Source: Sphingomonas mollis (GTDB lineage: Bacteria > Pseudomonadota > Alphaproteobacteria > Sphingomonadales > Sphingomonadaceae). From it: a DNA stretch of 36,333 nucleotides. The notes under the pieces were generated by a model, which was not told the DNA's origin, ran no database searches, and saw only the letters and a program-made list of their open reading frames with translations. Positions within the stretch are counted from its first letter, which is position 1. Each line of letters starts with the position of its first letter. The stretch covers positions 1 to 36,333 of the forward strand of contig NZ_JAELXS010000015.1 of the NCBI RefSeq assembly GCF_016427505.1. The letters run 5' to 3'. Of this stretch, positions 7,306-16,059 are shown one piece after another. A program made the translations under genes and the position numbers.

Positions 7306-8706
7306 TCAGGGCGTGTCACTGACCAGCGTCGCGCCGCCCTTTGCATCGAGGTCGAGCATCTCTGCATCCTTGCTCGAATAGCGTGGCCATGTCGTCAGAC
7401 TTGCATCGTTCGGATCGCCCCGCTTAACGAAATTGACAAGGTAATCGCTTGCCGTCCGTGCCGCGGCGCGGTCGGTCGGACTGGTCTGCGCACCGTATTT
7501 GACGTCCGCGGTGTCGAAGAAGAACGGGATATCGGTGGCATGCCCTGCGCCTTTCGGCGAGGCATCGCGCGCCGACGTGGCGACGTACGAGAAGCGGTAG
7601 TAGTAGGCCGGTACGTGCGCTTGCGCCAAAGCTTGCGCCGCATTGCGCGCGCCGACGATCATGTAGCCATCGGAGCCGCCGATGTCGTTGCTGGTCGCGC
7701 CGAGCATAACAGGCATCTTACTGAAGCGCCCCTCGCGGTACGCGGCGACCGGGTCGACTGCGATCCTGCCGTCGACGATCGGGCCGGTGTAGGTCGACTT
7801 GCGACCGCGCGGGGTCGCCATGGATGCGAGGTTTAGCCCGTCGACCACCAGGTCCGCGGGCAGTGCACGAAGTTTGGCCAGCGCACCGGGATCGCTATCT
7901 GCAATGCCCTTGGATTTTGCGAAATTCACCCCGATGGCTTCGGCGTCCGCGAGACTGGGACCGGGGCTCGCGCGGCCCGACTGGATTACCGCTTTTTCGA
8001 ACAGGCCGACCGCAAGCGGGGACGTCAGGAGCGCGTGCACTGACATGCCGCCCGCGCTTTCGCCAATGATCGTGACGTTGCCCGGATCGCCTCCAAACTC
8101 GGCGATGTTGCGCTTCACCCAGCGCAGCGCCGCCAGCTGATCCATATAGCCATAGTTTGCGAGCAATCCGCGATCGGGATCGGCCTTGGTAAGCTGGGGA
8201 TGCGCAAACGTCCCGAACCGCCCGATGCGGTAGTTGAAGCTGACGACGACGATGCCCTTTCGCGCAAGCGGGGCTCCCGAATAGGTCGGCGGGGATGAGC
8301 CGCCGTTGACGAAGCCTCCGCCGTAGATCCAGACCATCACCGGCAGCGCCCTGGCATTGCCCGCGGGCTTCCAGACATTGGCGTACAGACAATCTTCGGC
8401 GGGCGGCGTGCCGAGCGGCGCAGCATCGCTGGGGAAAGGCAACTGCATGCAATCATGGCCATAGCGTGTCGCATCGCGTTCGCCCGACCAGTTGGCGATC
8501 GGCTGCGGCGCGCGCCAGCGAAGCGCCCCGACCGGCGGTGCGGCGAACGGAATGCCCTTGAACGCAGTGACGCCATCGGCGCTACTGCCACGCAGCGCGC
8601 CGGTGTCGATCCGAACACGGGCTACCGGTGCTTGGGTCGGCGGCAAAAACTGTGCGGTCGCCGCGGTCGTCAGCATCGTTGTAGTCAACAGGATCAAAGC
8701 GCGCAT
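7306..8706 (-). CDS. Secreted type-B carboxylesterase
   Basis: This 466-aa alpha/beta hydrolase of the carboxylesterase type-B family begins MRALILLTTTMLTTAATA, a Sec signal peptide. Conserved features follow: GIPFAAPPVG, EDCLYANVW, WIYGGGFVNG (oxyanion hole) and GESAGG with nucleophile Ser217. The His of the triad is probably in GHATDIPFFFD near the C-terminus. I chose the ATG at 8706, which has GGGGAA seven bases upstream and starts exactly at the signal peptide. A longer frame reaches 8823 but adds 39 residues without a signal. Placed beside glycan-degrading genes, it may remove acetyl or feruloyl groups from hemicellulose, but the family is broad and the substrate cannot be read from sequence. 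Confidence 0.9.
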   Translation of the reverse strand: MRALILLTTTMLTTAATAQFLPPTQAPVARVRIDTGALRGSSADGVTAFKGIPFAAPPVGALRWRAPQPIANWSGERDATRYGHDCMQLPFPSDAAPLGTPPAEDCLYANVWKPAGNARALPVMVWIYGGGFVNGGSSPPTYSGAPLARKGIVVVSFNYRIGRFGTFAHPQLTKADPDRGLLANYGYMDQLAALRWVKRNIAEFGGDPGNVTIIGESAGGMSVHALLTSPLAVGLFEKAVIQSGRASPGPSLADAEAIGVNFAKSKGIADSDPGALAKLRALPADLVVDGLNLASMATPRGRKSTYTGPIVDGRIAVDPVAAYREGRFSKMPVMLGATSNDIGGSDGYMIVGARNAAQALAQAHVPAYYYRFSYVATSARDASPKGAGHATDIPFFFDTADVKYGAQTSPTDRAAARTASDYLVNFVKRGDPNDASLTTWPRYSSKDAEMLDLDAKGGATLVSDTP

Positions 8707-8806
8707 ATGTTCCCCAGATGCGATGACCGTGACGGCCAGACGAGGATCCGAGTGTATGAGCGGAATGGGGCGATGCATAGAGCCACCCCGTCGACGATCG
8801 TAGTAT

Positions 8807-8935
8807 ATGATATCGATCGTCACTATCGTGATGATATGCAGTATCTATTACTGCGCTCCGATCTGCTGGTAGTCTGACGTCGTCGGTGCCTTACGATGCA
8901 TTCATAAGTATTAGCGCCAGCTCAGATGATATCAT
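8807..8935 (-). promoter_or_regulatory. Inverted and direct repeats upstream of the esterase gene
   Basis: About 100-230 bp upstream of the esterase start lie three copies of ATGATAT (8807-8813, 8831-8837, and within the perfect 10-bp palindrome ATGATATCAT at 8926-8935). There is also a perfect inverted repeat GCAGTA-TCTAT-TACTGC (8838-8854). The local AT content is higher than around it. These could be binding sites for a regulator of the esterase. No promoter hexamers stand out, so the role is inference. Confidence 0.35.
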
Positions 8936-9217
8936 GCTGCAGCGCGTTCAATACTCTAAAGTATGTGTTTAGTCCCGGCATTTTATGGTGCGGGTTTGAT
9001 ATAAAATGGTGTTGCTTGTTTTGCCATGCCTTACAGATTGCTTCGTAGGGTGTGAAACCCTTGAGGGTCTTGAGCCTGCGGTCAAAATCGTAGGCGGCGA
9101 CGAAGTCGCCGAGGTGCTACTAAAGCTGATCATGGTTGTCGTAATGGTAGCGTTTGACGGTGGCTTCCTTGATGGTCCGGTTCATTCGTTCCACCCCGGC
9201 TTTTAGCCGGGTAAGGC
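8922..9217 (-). pseudogene. IS481-family transposase remnant (C-terminal part)
   Basis: Read on the minus strand, the sequence gives GVERMNRTIKEATVKRYHYD, then NHDQL, two consecutive TAG codons, HLGDFVAAYDFDRRLKTL, GFTPYEAICKAWQNK and NPHHKMPGLNT. This is the integrase-core C-terminus of IS481 transposases (the VERMNRTIKEATV segment holds the catalytic Glu). The N-terminal two thirds are absent. The double stop and the lost natural end (the frame runs to TGA at 8922-8924) show that it is a relic. The similarity is by recalled family motifs. Confidence 0.75.
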
Positions 9218-9296
9218 TCTGTCAGAGGCCAGCAAGTCCAAAAAGGAGAAGGCTGCGACTTGACCCGCAACTCCGCGGGCCTGACATTACCCCCAC

Positions 9297-9352
9297 GACC
9301 CGGGTCACTTCTGGATGAAAACGCCGGGTCAACTCTCAGTGCAAATCAACAC
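9297..9352. repeat. Possible IS21-type terminal remnant
   Basis: Two near-direct repeats of the form GGGTCAcTTcT and GGGTCAaCTcT, separated by about 20 bases, with ACGAC-rich flanks, resemble the repeated ends of IS21-family elements. No istA/istB coding sequence accompanies them. The resemblance is weak and based on memory of the family. Confidence 0.3.
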
Positions 9353-9353
9353 G

Positions 9354-9384
9354 CGAACACCACTGCCGCGCAGCGGCTTCGTGC
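9354..9384. repeat. 31-bp IS91-type end, orphan copy
   Basis: Thirty-one bases identical to 34181-34211, in the same orientation. They include the small palindrome CCGC-GCA-GCGG. At the other site this sequence lies at the edge of the IS91-family element, beyond the recombinase gene. Here no IS91 genes are attached, so this looks like the end of a lost or one-ended copy. Partial similarity continues for about a dozen bases to the right. Confidence 0.7.
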
Positions 9385-9528
9385 ACTGGGTCGAAGGCGC
9401 TGGTATGGACCAGAAAAAACCGCAAATTGAACCAAATAATCATTGTTAACAAACTAAATTGGCTATCGATTGGGGGAGCGACCATCTTAATAGTTCGTTA
9501 AATCCTGTAGCAACAACAGGAGAGCGTT

Positions 9529-9696
9529 GTGAGCGACAAACGCATCTTCCACCTGAACCGGGCGGAGCAGGAAATCGAGCGGGCGAGACGAGCTAACCTG
9601 GGTGCCATGCGGCAGTTGCACTTAACTCTTGCTCGGCTTCACGTGGATGCAGCGACGGGGTTTGGTCCACATGGCAACCATGGTATGCAGATCTGA
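9529..9696 (+). CDS. Short uncharacterised protein, 55 aa
   Basis: A GTG-initiated frame with a strong AGGAGAG ribosome binding site (9518-9524), five bases upstream, encodes 55 residues starting MSDKRIFHLNRAEQEIERAR. It is strongly helical and Arg/Ala/Leu-rich; a second helix contains LHLTLARLHVDAA. Small helical proteins with an FHxxRAEQE-type start followed by an LxxLH segment are, as far as I recall, recurrent in sphingomonads, with no known function. An AT-rich leader (9420-9515) could hold its promoter. It ends 12 bp before the IS5 copy inserted at 9709 and is intact. It is easily missed because of its length. Confidence 0.65.
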   Translation: MSDKRIFHLNRAEQEIERARRANLGAMRQLHLTLARLHVDAATGFGPHGNHGMQI

Positions 9697-9708
9697 ACAA
9701 TTAGCTAG

Positions 9709-10568
9709 AGGCTGTTATGAACCTGCAAGGAGCGTGGCGGCCTGCTTCATCATGAGGCATGCGAAAGCGACGACATGAAGTCCGGCGAGTGTCTCGGCAT
9801 AGCGTTCATAATCTTTGACGAGGCGCTGGAAGCGTGTCGCCCATGCGAATGAGCGCTCGACGACCCAGCGTCGCGGCAGGAGAACGAAGCCGCGTTTCGC
9901 CTCGGGTAATTTGACCACTTCCAGTGCGATACCGTGTTTAGCCGCGGCAGTGGCAGCCCGTGCGCCGGTATAGCCCTGATCGACCCAGGCCAGTTCGACG
10001 GTGTCGTTGGTGACGGCCTGCACGGTACGCACGAGGCGCTTCACCTCACCGCGATCCTCCGCGCTGGCCGGCGTGACCTGGAGCGCCAGCAGATGGCCCG
10101 GCGTATCGACAGCCATATTGATTTTCGAACCCTTCTTGCGTTTCCCGCCGTCATACCCGGCCCGCTCGCCGCTCTCGGGCGTGGACCGCAGCGTTCGGCT
10201 ATCGATGATCCCGGCGGTCGGCTCGGCCGTGCGCCCCGCCGCCAGGCGCAGCACCGCCCGCAGGTCATCCACCAGTGCCTCGAAGCATCCCGCCGCCAGC
10301 AGCGTTGCGTCTGCTGATAAACCGCCCCCCACGGCGGCAGGTCGTTCGGCATCCACCGCCACGGCGCACCCGTCTTCACGATGTAGCGCAAGCCGTTGAA
10401 CACTTCGCGCAGGCCATGCTCGCGTTGCCCGGCATCCTCATGCTGTAACAGTAGGTGAGGTGCGACCAGCGACCATTTCTCGCCACTGACGTCAGACGGA
10501 TAGGGCTTGCGGTAAATGCTCATCCGATAACGGATGATTCAGCCCGTCTCTCAAGTCCATAACAGCCT
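9709..10568 (-). mobile_element. IS5-family insertion sequence, 860 bp
   Basis: The ends are inverted repeats: AGGCTGTTATG at 9709 and its complement ending at 10568, with further matches inward (GAACCTG versus GGACTTG). CTAG flanks both sides (9705-9708 and 10569-10572), consistent with a 4-bp target duplication, although a TA duplication with slightly longer ends is equally possible. One transposase gene on the minus strand fills the element. The element is structurally complete but its transposase is frameshifted. Confidence 0.88.
9715..10523 (-). pseudogene. IS5-family DDE transposase, frameshifted
   Basis: The reading starts at ATG 10523 (MSIYRKPYPSDVSGEKWSLV) through the N-terminal domain (GLREVFNGLRYIVKTGAPWR). 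It continues in another frame with AAGCFEALVDDLRAVLRLA, IIDSRTL (Asp), AWVDQGYTG (Asp) and RRWVVERSFAWATRF (Glu). Around 10299-10301 a single base is missing compared with the expected QRWLAAGCFEA. The two overlapping frames do not contain an obvious slippery run, so I favour a deletion over programmed frameshifting. If repaired, the protein would be about 270 aa, the usual size of this single-ORF group. Confidence 0.8.
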
Positions 10569-10705
10569 CTAGAAGTTCGGGGTGAATTACGCGGCGTGCG
10601 TGGCCCCTTCGACAGGTTCTGGACAGGCGTCGCGCTCCCGTGACGAACTTGTCCCATGCGGCTTTCTTCGTTCCAACGAAAGGATCGCGCCATCAAACCG
10701 TGAGA

Positions 10706-10996
10706 TCAAACAACCGATGCATCTTCTGCAGTAGTACGGCCGATCTCGTTGGCCAGTCCGTGTGTGAACATCGTTTCCAGCGCATGACCCATCGTGGACA
10801 GATGCCGCGCAGTGCGCTTGGCGGCCAGCGTTCTCAGCATTTCACCGACCACGCTGCGCGATACACCCAGCGTTTCAGCCCGTTCGATCTCGCCGGGCAA
10901 TACGGTGCCGGGCGGATGACGACCGGTGACGATGGCGACGCCCAGTTGTTGCGCCAGCATCAGATGTGCCGGGCGCGTCCGTTTTCCAGCCGCCAT
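10706..10996 (-). pseudogene. GntR-family regulator remnant with internal deletion
   Basis: The first 57 residues are a GntR winged-helix N-terminus (QQLGVAIVTGRHPPGTVLPG, ALGVSRS-like ETLGVSRSVVGEMLRTLAAK). The frame then jumps to STMGHALETMFTHGLANEIGR. That corresponds to a segment far inside the FCD ligand-binding domain of the intact paralogue at 22735-23472 (RMGHALEEMGEHGLLSVAGR). About 75 residues between LAAK and MGHALE are therefore missing in frame, and the protein ends soon after, without the rest of the FCD domain. It lies divergent to the GH43 gene and probably once regulated it. A truncated DNA-binding protein could still be made. Confidence 0.8.
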
Positions 10997-11107
10997 TATG
11001 CTACTCCTGTAATCAGTCCGACAGCTTTACGCAGACGGTAGCATCCCACGCAGCAGGGGGCGCCGCTATGCTCTGCACCACACACATATACTTTGACTGA
11101 ATGGATA

Positions 11108-11116
11108 TGTAGGACA
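11108..11116 (+). promoter_or_regulatory. Candidate GntR/FadR-type operator
   Basis: TGT-AGG-ACA, a short palindrome with AGG centre, lies 27 bases upstream of the GH43 start. It shares the core GTAGGAC with the larger palindrome upstream of the TonB receptor at 23642. FadR-type GntR proteins recognise GT-N(0-3)-AC cores. A TTGACT box at 11093-11098 precedes it, but no good -10 is spaced from it. The evidence is a seven-base coincidence plus context. Confidence 0.35.
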
Positions 11117-11142
11117 AGACGATAAAGGAGGAGGAAGGCGGC

Positions 11143-12246
11143 ATGCGGCATTGGTTGATCCTGGCGGCGATCTGGGGCGGCGTCGTGCCGATCATAACCG
11201 CGGCACAGGCTGTCCGATCCGCAACGGACGTCTCAGCATCGCAAAAGGGATCACAGGGCTCCGCCGCGACCAACGCCTGCGTGAAGACGCCATCGGTAGA
11301 TTGTTTGATACTGAACGATCGACTGGCCGGTGATATCGTCCCTGCTCATGATCCCGTGCTGATCCGGGACGGCGATACCTATTACTCCTATTCCACGGGC
11401 CAGCGAGATCGGATGCCGATCCTTGCTCGCACGTCTCGCGATCTGATCACCTGGCGCGCCTTGCCAGGGCCGATTTCAGCGATCCCGGATTGGGCATTGG
11501 CTGCGGTGCCGGGCGCCAAGGATATCTGGGCGCCCGACATATCGCGTACGGGCGATCGCTTCCGGCTGTATTATTCGGTCTCTACCTTCGGCAAACAGCG
11601 ATCCGTCATTGGCCTGTTGACCAACGCCACGCTCGATCCGGCAAAACCCGGCTATGGGTGGCGCGACGAAGGGCTGGTGATCGGATCGAAGGAGGGCGAT
11701 GGCTTCAACGCAATTGATCCAAATTTCGCGCGGGACCGAGAGGGCGGTCAGTGGCTGGCATTCGGCAGTTACTGGACCGGCCTGAAAATCGTCAGGCTAA
11801 ATCCGAAGACCGGCAAGCTCGCCAATCCGGCCGCGCCGCCTGTTGCGATCGCCCGCAGGGCGGCACACGACGGCACCGCGATCGAGGCCGCGTTCATCGT
11901 GAATCATGGCGGTTGGTATTGGTTGATCGCCTCGTTCGACCAATGCTGTCGTGGTGCCGACAGCAATTATCATCTGGTCATCGGTCGATCCAGAAAGATC
12001 ACCGGACCCTATGTTGATCGATCCGGTCATGCGATGCTGGACGGTGGCGGCACCGTTTTGGTGCGGGCTGACGCGGCAGGGCGGGATCGTTATCGTGGGC
12101 CAGGTCATGCCGGGTTCCTGCATGACCGCGACGGCCGGGATTACCTGATCTACCACGCCTATGATCGCGATACCCGTGGCGCCCCGACGCTGCGCTTGGC
12201 AAGGCTTCACTGGGAAGCGAATGGTTGGCCGGTGGCAGAATATTGA
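11143..12246 (+). CDS. GH43 endo-arabinanase-like secreted hydrolase
   Basis: The 367-aa protein has an N-terminal signal peptide (about 1-23, LILAAIWGGVVPIITAAQA). It then has the five-bladed propeller motifs of GH43: HDPVLI with the base Asp70, KDIWAPDI, AIDPNF with Asp192, and GTAIEAAF with the acid Glu248. It also carries SFDQCCRGADSNY and GPGHAGF with the structural His. These match arabinan endo-1,5-alpha-L-arabinosidases, which cut the arabinan side chains of pectin. The start has a strong purine-rich ribosome binding site (AAAGGAGGAGGAAGG). It faces away from a decayed GntR gene and is followed by a weak hairpin and a convergent pseudogene. Fine specificity (arabinan versus arabinoxylan) is inferred. 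Confidence 0.92.
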   Translation: MRHWLILAAIWGGVVPIITAAQAVRSATDVSASQKGSQGSAATNACVKTPSVDCLILNDRLAGDIVPAHDPVLIRDGDTYYSYSTGQRDRMPILARTSRDLITWRALPGPISAIPDWALAAVPGAKDIWAPDISRTGDRFRLYYSVSTFGKQRSVIGLLTNATLDPAKPGYGWRDEGLVIGSKEGDGFNAIDPNFARDREGGQWLAFGSYWTGLKIVRLNPKTGKLANPAAPPVAIARRAAHDGTAIEAAFIVNHGGWYWLIASFDQCCRGADSNYHLVIGRSRKITGPYVDRSGHAMLDGGGTVLVRADAAGRDRYRGPGHAGFLHDRDGRDYLIYHAYDRDTRGAPTLRLARLHWEANGWPVAEY

Positions 12247-12247
12247 G

Positions 12248-12264
12248 AAGGACGCTCGGTCCTT
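12248..12264 (+). terminator. Weak hairpin after the GH43 gene
   Basis: A perfect 6-bp stem (AAGGAC/GTCCTT) with a 5-base loop starts two bases after the GH43 stop. No T-run follows. It lies between two convergent genes and may help end transcription, but it is short. Confidence 0.3.
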
Positions 12265-12281
12265 GAGCAAAAGCTATCGCG

Positions 12282-12782
12282 TCAGTGATTGGCAGGTATT
12301 GTCTGAGCGGTCAGGATCGTGGCGTCACTGGCAAGGGTGTGCAGATACGCATGGCGCGCGGCGGTTCCCGGTTGCAGGCGGTGTAATGCCCGCGCCTGAT
12401 CCCTGGTCAGGACGAAGCGCCGATAGCCGAGCCGTGTCAGGCAGCGCTCGGTCGCGGACAGGTGGACATTCTGCAATTCGGCTATGCCCTTTTCCGGATT
12501 GAGGCGCTGTCTGACCATCGCCTGCTCCCTGATCGTATCGGAGCCGGCCAAGGGGGCATTCAGGATGCGATCGTTCAGTCGTTCCGCTGCGACGAAAGCC
12601 GCGGTCGCCGGCTAGTCAGCCACATCCGCGTTGGCCCCCAGTCGCCCACAGGTAATCGCATCACTTCGATAAATGTCGAACGATACACTCGCACGTCCCC
12701 AGCTGATTTCCGATGGCCGCTTGGCTGAGGCCGCTGTTGTGGCAGTCATGGCGAATGTCAGCAAAATGGTCATGCATCGCAT
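12282..12782 (-). pseudogene. Small exported protein interrupted by one amber codon
   Basis: One continuous minus-strand frame encodes a signal peptide (MRCMTILLTFAMTATTAASA), then SEISWGRASVSFDIYRSDAI with TCGRLGANADVAD. A TAG follows at 12612-12614, and the same frame continues PATAAFVAAERLNDRILNAP. It ends with ERCLTRLGYRRFVLTRDQAR, HAYLHTLASD and a stop at 12282. Both halves look like parts of one sphingomonad exported protein of unknown function (WGKxGVSFxQYRxDAxxCG start, YLxxLASDxxVL end, as I recall them). The ATG at 12782 has GGAG seven bases upstream. Apart from the TAG the frame is intact, so the interruption is recent or a sequencing error. Confidence 0.65.
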
Positions 12783-12986
12783 CGTCCATCTCCGCGAGCG
12801 GCAAGACTTTTTACCGCGTATCTGCTTTTTCGACAACCGGGCAGGGCTTCCCGATGATGCCGCTGGGGCCATCCATCAAGACCAGCCCCTAAACAGCGCT
12901 TGACGGCCGATCACTAGTCAGACAATTCTGCACTCAGAAGGGAAGACCGGCAAAAATCGGCTTTCACATAAAAGGGGGAGGAAGTG

Positions 12987-15980
12987 ATGACCCGTTTCGC
13001 GCTGTTGGTTTCCGTGGCGCCTTTTGCGCTGATGGCTGTACCTGCACAAAGCCAGACGACGACGGCGCAGAAAGATGCGACCGCCGCAGCGACAGATGTG
13101 CCGATCGAGGCGCAGGCACCTGTTGCGCAGGAAGCAGCCGTTCAGGCTGCCAAAGGTCGCAGTCCCGGCACGGAAGCGACAGAAAATCTGCCCGCCGCGA
13201 CCGAACCCGCCGCCGACGATGTCGATCCGCGCGACATCGTCGTCACCGGTTATCGCGCCAGCCTGGGGACGGCGCAGGCGATCAAGCGCAATTCCGATGC
13301 GATCCTCGATGCGATCGTCGCGCAGGATATCGGCAAATTGCCTGATAACACGGCCGCTGAATCGCTGGCGCGTGTCACCGGCATTCAGGTCGTCCGCAGC
13401 AGCGACGAAGTTAGTCAGGTGATCGTTCGCGGCCTGCCCGACGTCGCGACCACGTTCAACGGTCGTGACATCTTCACCGCGGAGTTGCGCCGGTCACAAT
13501 TGCAGGATTTTCCGGCGGGGGCACTTGCAGGTCTCGAAGTATATAAATCCGGCACCGCCGACCTGCTGGAACCCGGTCTTGCCGGGCTCATCAACGTGCG
13601 GTCACGTCGTCCCTTCGATTTCGCGGAGAAGTTCGTCGTCGCCGGCGGTATCCGCGGTACCTACAACGATCAGAACAAGAAGTATGATCCGCTGGGCAAC
13701 ATTCTGGTGAGCGCGCGGGCCGATACCGCGATCGGCGAGGTCGGTGTCCTTGTCAACGCGTCCTACGCGCAGACGCAGTACCGTAACGCTGTCCGCTGGG
13801 CGAGTGGCTTCGTGCCATCGGATTTGGGCCAGACGACCGTCAGTCCTGCTTCGGTCGGCCGGGCCTTTCGTATTCCCGAACGGGTCGGCGTGTATAACGA
13901 CAGCGGGAAGCGCTGGCGCCCGGCGGTCAATGCCAGCGTCCAGTGGAAGCCCGCGTCGAACCTCGAAGTCTATTACGATTTCCTCTATCAGGGGTATCGC
14001 GGTCGTGGTGCCAATGACTTGTTCGAGGCATCGCTGCTCAACAACAACGCTGCTCTGTCGAACGTCGTCCTGCGTGAGGACAAGCCCGATCAGGTTCAGA
14101 CACTAACCAAAACCGGCGGCGAGCGCGGTCAGGCGTATCGCAGCACCAACGTCAACAACACCAACACCTACCAAACTGCTGGCGGCATCAAATGGGACAC
14201 GGGTCGCGCGCACCTTTCCACCGATCTGGCCTATACGCGCAGCCAATACGATTCGAACGAATACAGTTTTGACATGTCGCAGGCGACGGCGCCGACGATG
14301 GACGTCAACTTCTTCATCAACGGCGGCTCGGCGTTCGACCTGCCCGGTTACGACCGTGAAAACCCCGCCAATTACAGGTGGCGCGGCTATTATGAGAGTA
14401 TCTATCTGGTAAAGGGCGCCGGCTGGCAGTGGCGCGGCGATCTGGATCTCGACACCGAGATATCACTGTTGCCGAAGTTCCAGTTTGGTTTCCGCTGGAC
14501 CGATCGCGACGCCTCGCTGGAGCGCGGCAACCGTTACGCCTATACCGAACCGCTCAACATCCCGCTTGCCAACACGCCGGCCGGCGAACTGCAACTGACT
14601 CAGGACGCCTTTCGCGGCACACAGGGTTGGACCAGCTGGCTGATGCCGACGCGTGATGGGATAGAGGGTAATGCGGTGGCGCTGCGTCAGTTCTCGCTGC
14701 AGCAGCTGCAAAGACGATTGGCGCTTGATCCCACGAATGGCGGCCTGATCGCCGATATTGCCCGTTTCTCCACACCAACGGTTCAACTTGATCCGCGTGC
14801 AGCCTTCCTTGCGAAGGAGAAGACCTATGCTTTCTATGGCCAGACCAAGTATGAATTCGACATCGGATCGTTCCGGATCGACGGCCTGATCGGTGCCCGC
14901 GTCGTCAACACGGTGGGTCGATACAGTGGTCTGGGTGCAACTCCGGTGCTGGTGAACGGTATCGTGCAGGTCGATGCCAACGGCACCCCGATAACCGCCG
15001 ATCAGCAGGTGTCGACCAAAGCCAACTACATCAACATCCTGCCCAATGCCAGCTTGCGCATCCGGCCTACGGACAAACTGCAAATCCGCTTCGGCTTCAC
15101 CAAGACGGTAACCAAGCCCGACTTCGGCGCACTCAATCCAGCGGTGTTCCTGACGCCGAACGTCTCGCCGTTACCGGGGACGATCATTACCAATCCGGAC
15201 GGTACGACAACCGTAGTGTCGCAGCCGCTGAACGATCCGCGCTTTGCGGCCAATCTTCAGGGTCGTCCAAACTATTTCGGCAATGGCGGCAATCCCAACC
15301 TCGTACCGCTGAGGTCGAAGAACTATGACGCGACGATCGAATATTACTTCTCGCAAAATTCGTCGATCAGCGCGGCGGTCTTTTACCGCGACTTGTTCGG
15401 TTTCCTGTCCAGCTACACCCAACGTTTCCGCGATCCGGTTTATGGCCTGATCGAGGTCAACGCGAACGCCAATGCCGGTGCGGGCAAGATCAAGGGTATC
15501 GAGGTTGGCGGTCAGACCTTCTTCGATTTCCTGCCCGGCCTGTTTAGCGGTTTCGGCGTGCAGGCGAATGCAACATATCTGGAGGGTAAACAGCGTTTTC
15601 CCGCGAGCCTTACATCCAGCGGTACCGTTCCGCCGTTCGTCGGCATTCCCAACTTGTCGAAGTGGAGCTATAACGCAGCGCTGTTCTATGAAAAAGGTAC
15701 GGTATCGACCCGGCTGTCCTATAATGGCCGCTCGCGCTATCTGACGAGCAACAATGTCATCAACGGGGTGTATTTCGGTGAAGGCGTCGAAAGGATCACG
15801 CGCCTCGATTTCTCGTTCAATTACACACCGATCAAGCAGATCACGCTGACGTTTGACGCGGCCAACCTGTTGGCACAACCGTTCCGCAATTACGCACAAT
15901 ATGCCGCGGACCGGTCTTATCCGCGGGACGTGCGTGACGAGGGACGTTATTACGGATTGGGCGCACGGTTCCGCTTTTGA
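12987..15980 (+). CDS. TonB-dependent receptor, glycan-uptake type (first copy)
   Basis: The 997-aa outer-membrane protein has a signal peptide (MTRFALLVSVAPFALMAVPA) and an Ala/Glu/Pro-rich linker. A TonB-box-like DIVVTGY lies at about 83-89, followed by a plug domain (VAQDIGKLPDNTAAESLARV, VIVRGLPDV). A long beta-barrel ends in the aromatic GLGARFRF signature. This is the Caulobacter-type TonB receptor family that imports oligosaccharides. The ATG at 12987 with GGGGGAGGAA upstream is preferred to the GTG three bases earlier. It shares the box and plug with the receptor at 23642, so the two are paralogues. A GH5-like gene follows 79 bp later and is probably co-transcribed. Confidence 0.93.
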   Translation: MTRFALLVSVAPFALMAVPAQSQTTTAQKDATAAATDVPIEAQAPVAQEAAVQAAKGRSPGTEATENLPAATEPAADDVDPRDIVVTGYRASLGTAQAIKRNSDAILDAIVAQDIGKLPDNTAAESLARVTGIQVVRSSDEVSQVIVRGLPDVATTFNGRDIFTAELRRSQLQDFPAGALAGLEVYKSGTADLLEPGLAGLINVRSRRPFDFAEKFVVAGGIRGTYNDQNKKYDPLGNILVSARADTAIGEVGVLVNASYAQTQYRNAVRWASGFVPSDLGQTTVSPASVGRAFRIPERVGVYNDSGKRWRPAVNASVQWKPASNLEVYYDFLYQGYRGRGANDLFEASLLNNNAALSNVVLREDKPDQVQTLTKTGGERGQAYRSTNVNNTNTYQTAGGIKWDTGRAHLSTDLAYTRSQYDSNEYSFDMSQATAPTMDVNFFINGGSAFDLPGYDRENPANYRWRGYYESIYLVKGAGWQWRGDLDLDTEISLLPKFQFGFRWTDRDASLERGNRYAYTEPLNIPLANTPAGELQLTQDAFRGTQGWTSWLMPTRDGIEGNAVALRQFSLQQLQRRLALDPTNGGLIADIARFSTPTVQLDPRAAFLAKEKTYAFYGQTKYEFDIGSFRIDGLIGARVVNTVGRYSGLGATPVLVNGIVQVDANGTPITADQQVSTKANYINILPNASLRIRPTDKLQIRFGFTKTVTKPDFGALNPAVFLTPNVSPLPGTIITNPDGTTTVVSQPLNDPRFAANLQGRPNYFGNGGNPNLVPLRSKNYDATIEYYFSQNSSISAAVFYRDLFGFLSSYTQRFRDPVYGLIEVNANANAGAGKIKGIEVGGQTFFDFLPGLFSGFGVQANATYLEGKQRFPASLTSSGTVPPFVGIPNLSKWSYNAALFYEKGTVSTRLSYNGRSRYLTSNNVINGVYFGEGVERITRLDFSFNYTPIKQITLTFDAANLLAQPFRNYAQYAADRSYPRDVRDEGRYYGLGARFRF

Positions 15981-16059
15981 TCTATGGCGGGGGCAGCGGG
16001 CGGCGAGATCGACCTGTTGCCCCATGTGCAGTCGGTTGCACTGCGAACGGAGGCGCGCG

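Noticed and set aside
9006..9206. 66-codon hydrophobic plus-strand frame
   Set aside because: The opposite strand reads clear IS481 integrase motifs through the same bases.
12917..12923. A GTcagAC sequence upstream of the first TonB receptor as a third GntR operator
   Set aside because: GT-N3-AC alone is expected by chance every few hundred bases and the flanks are not palindromic.
15853..16059. Upstream extension of the GH5-like frame into the TonB-receptor gene
   Set aside because: The ATG at 16060 has GGAGG and begins a signal peptide; the extension overlaps the receptor's conserved C-terminus.
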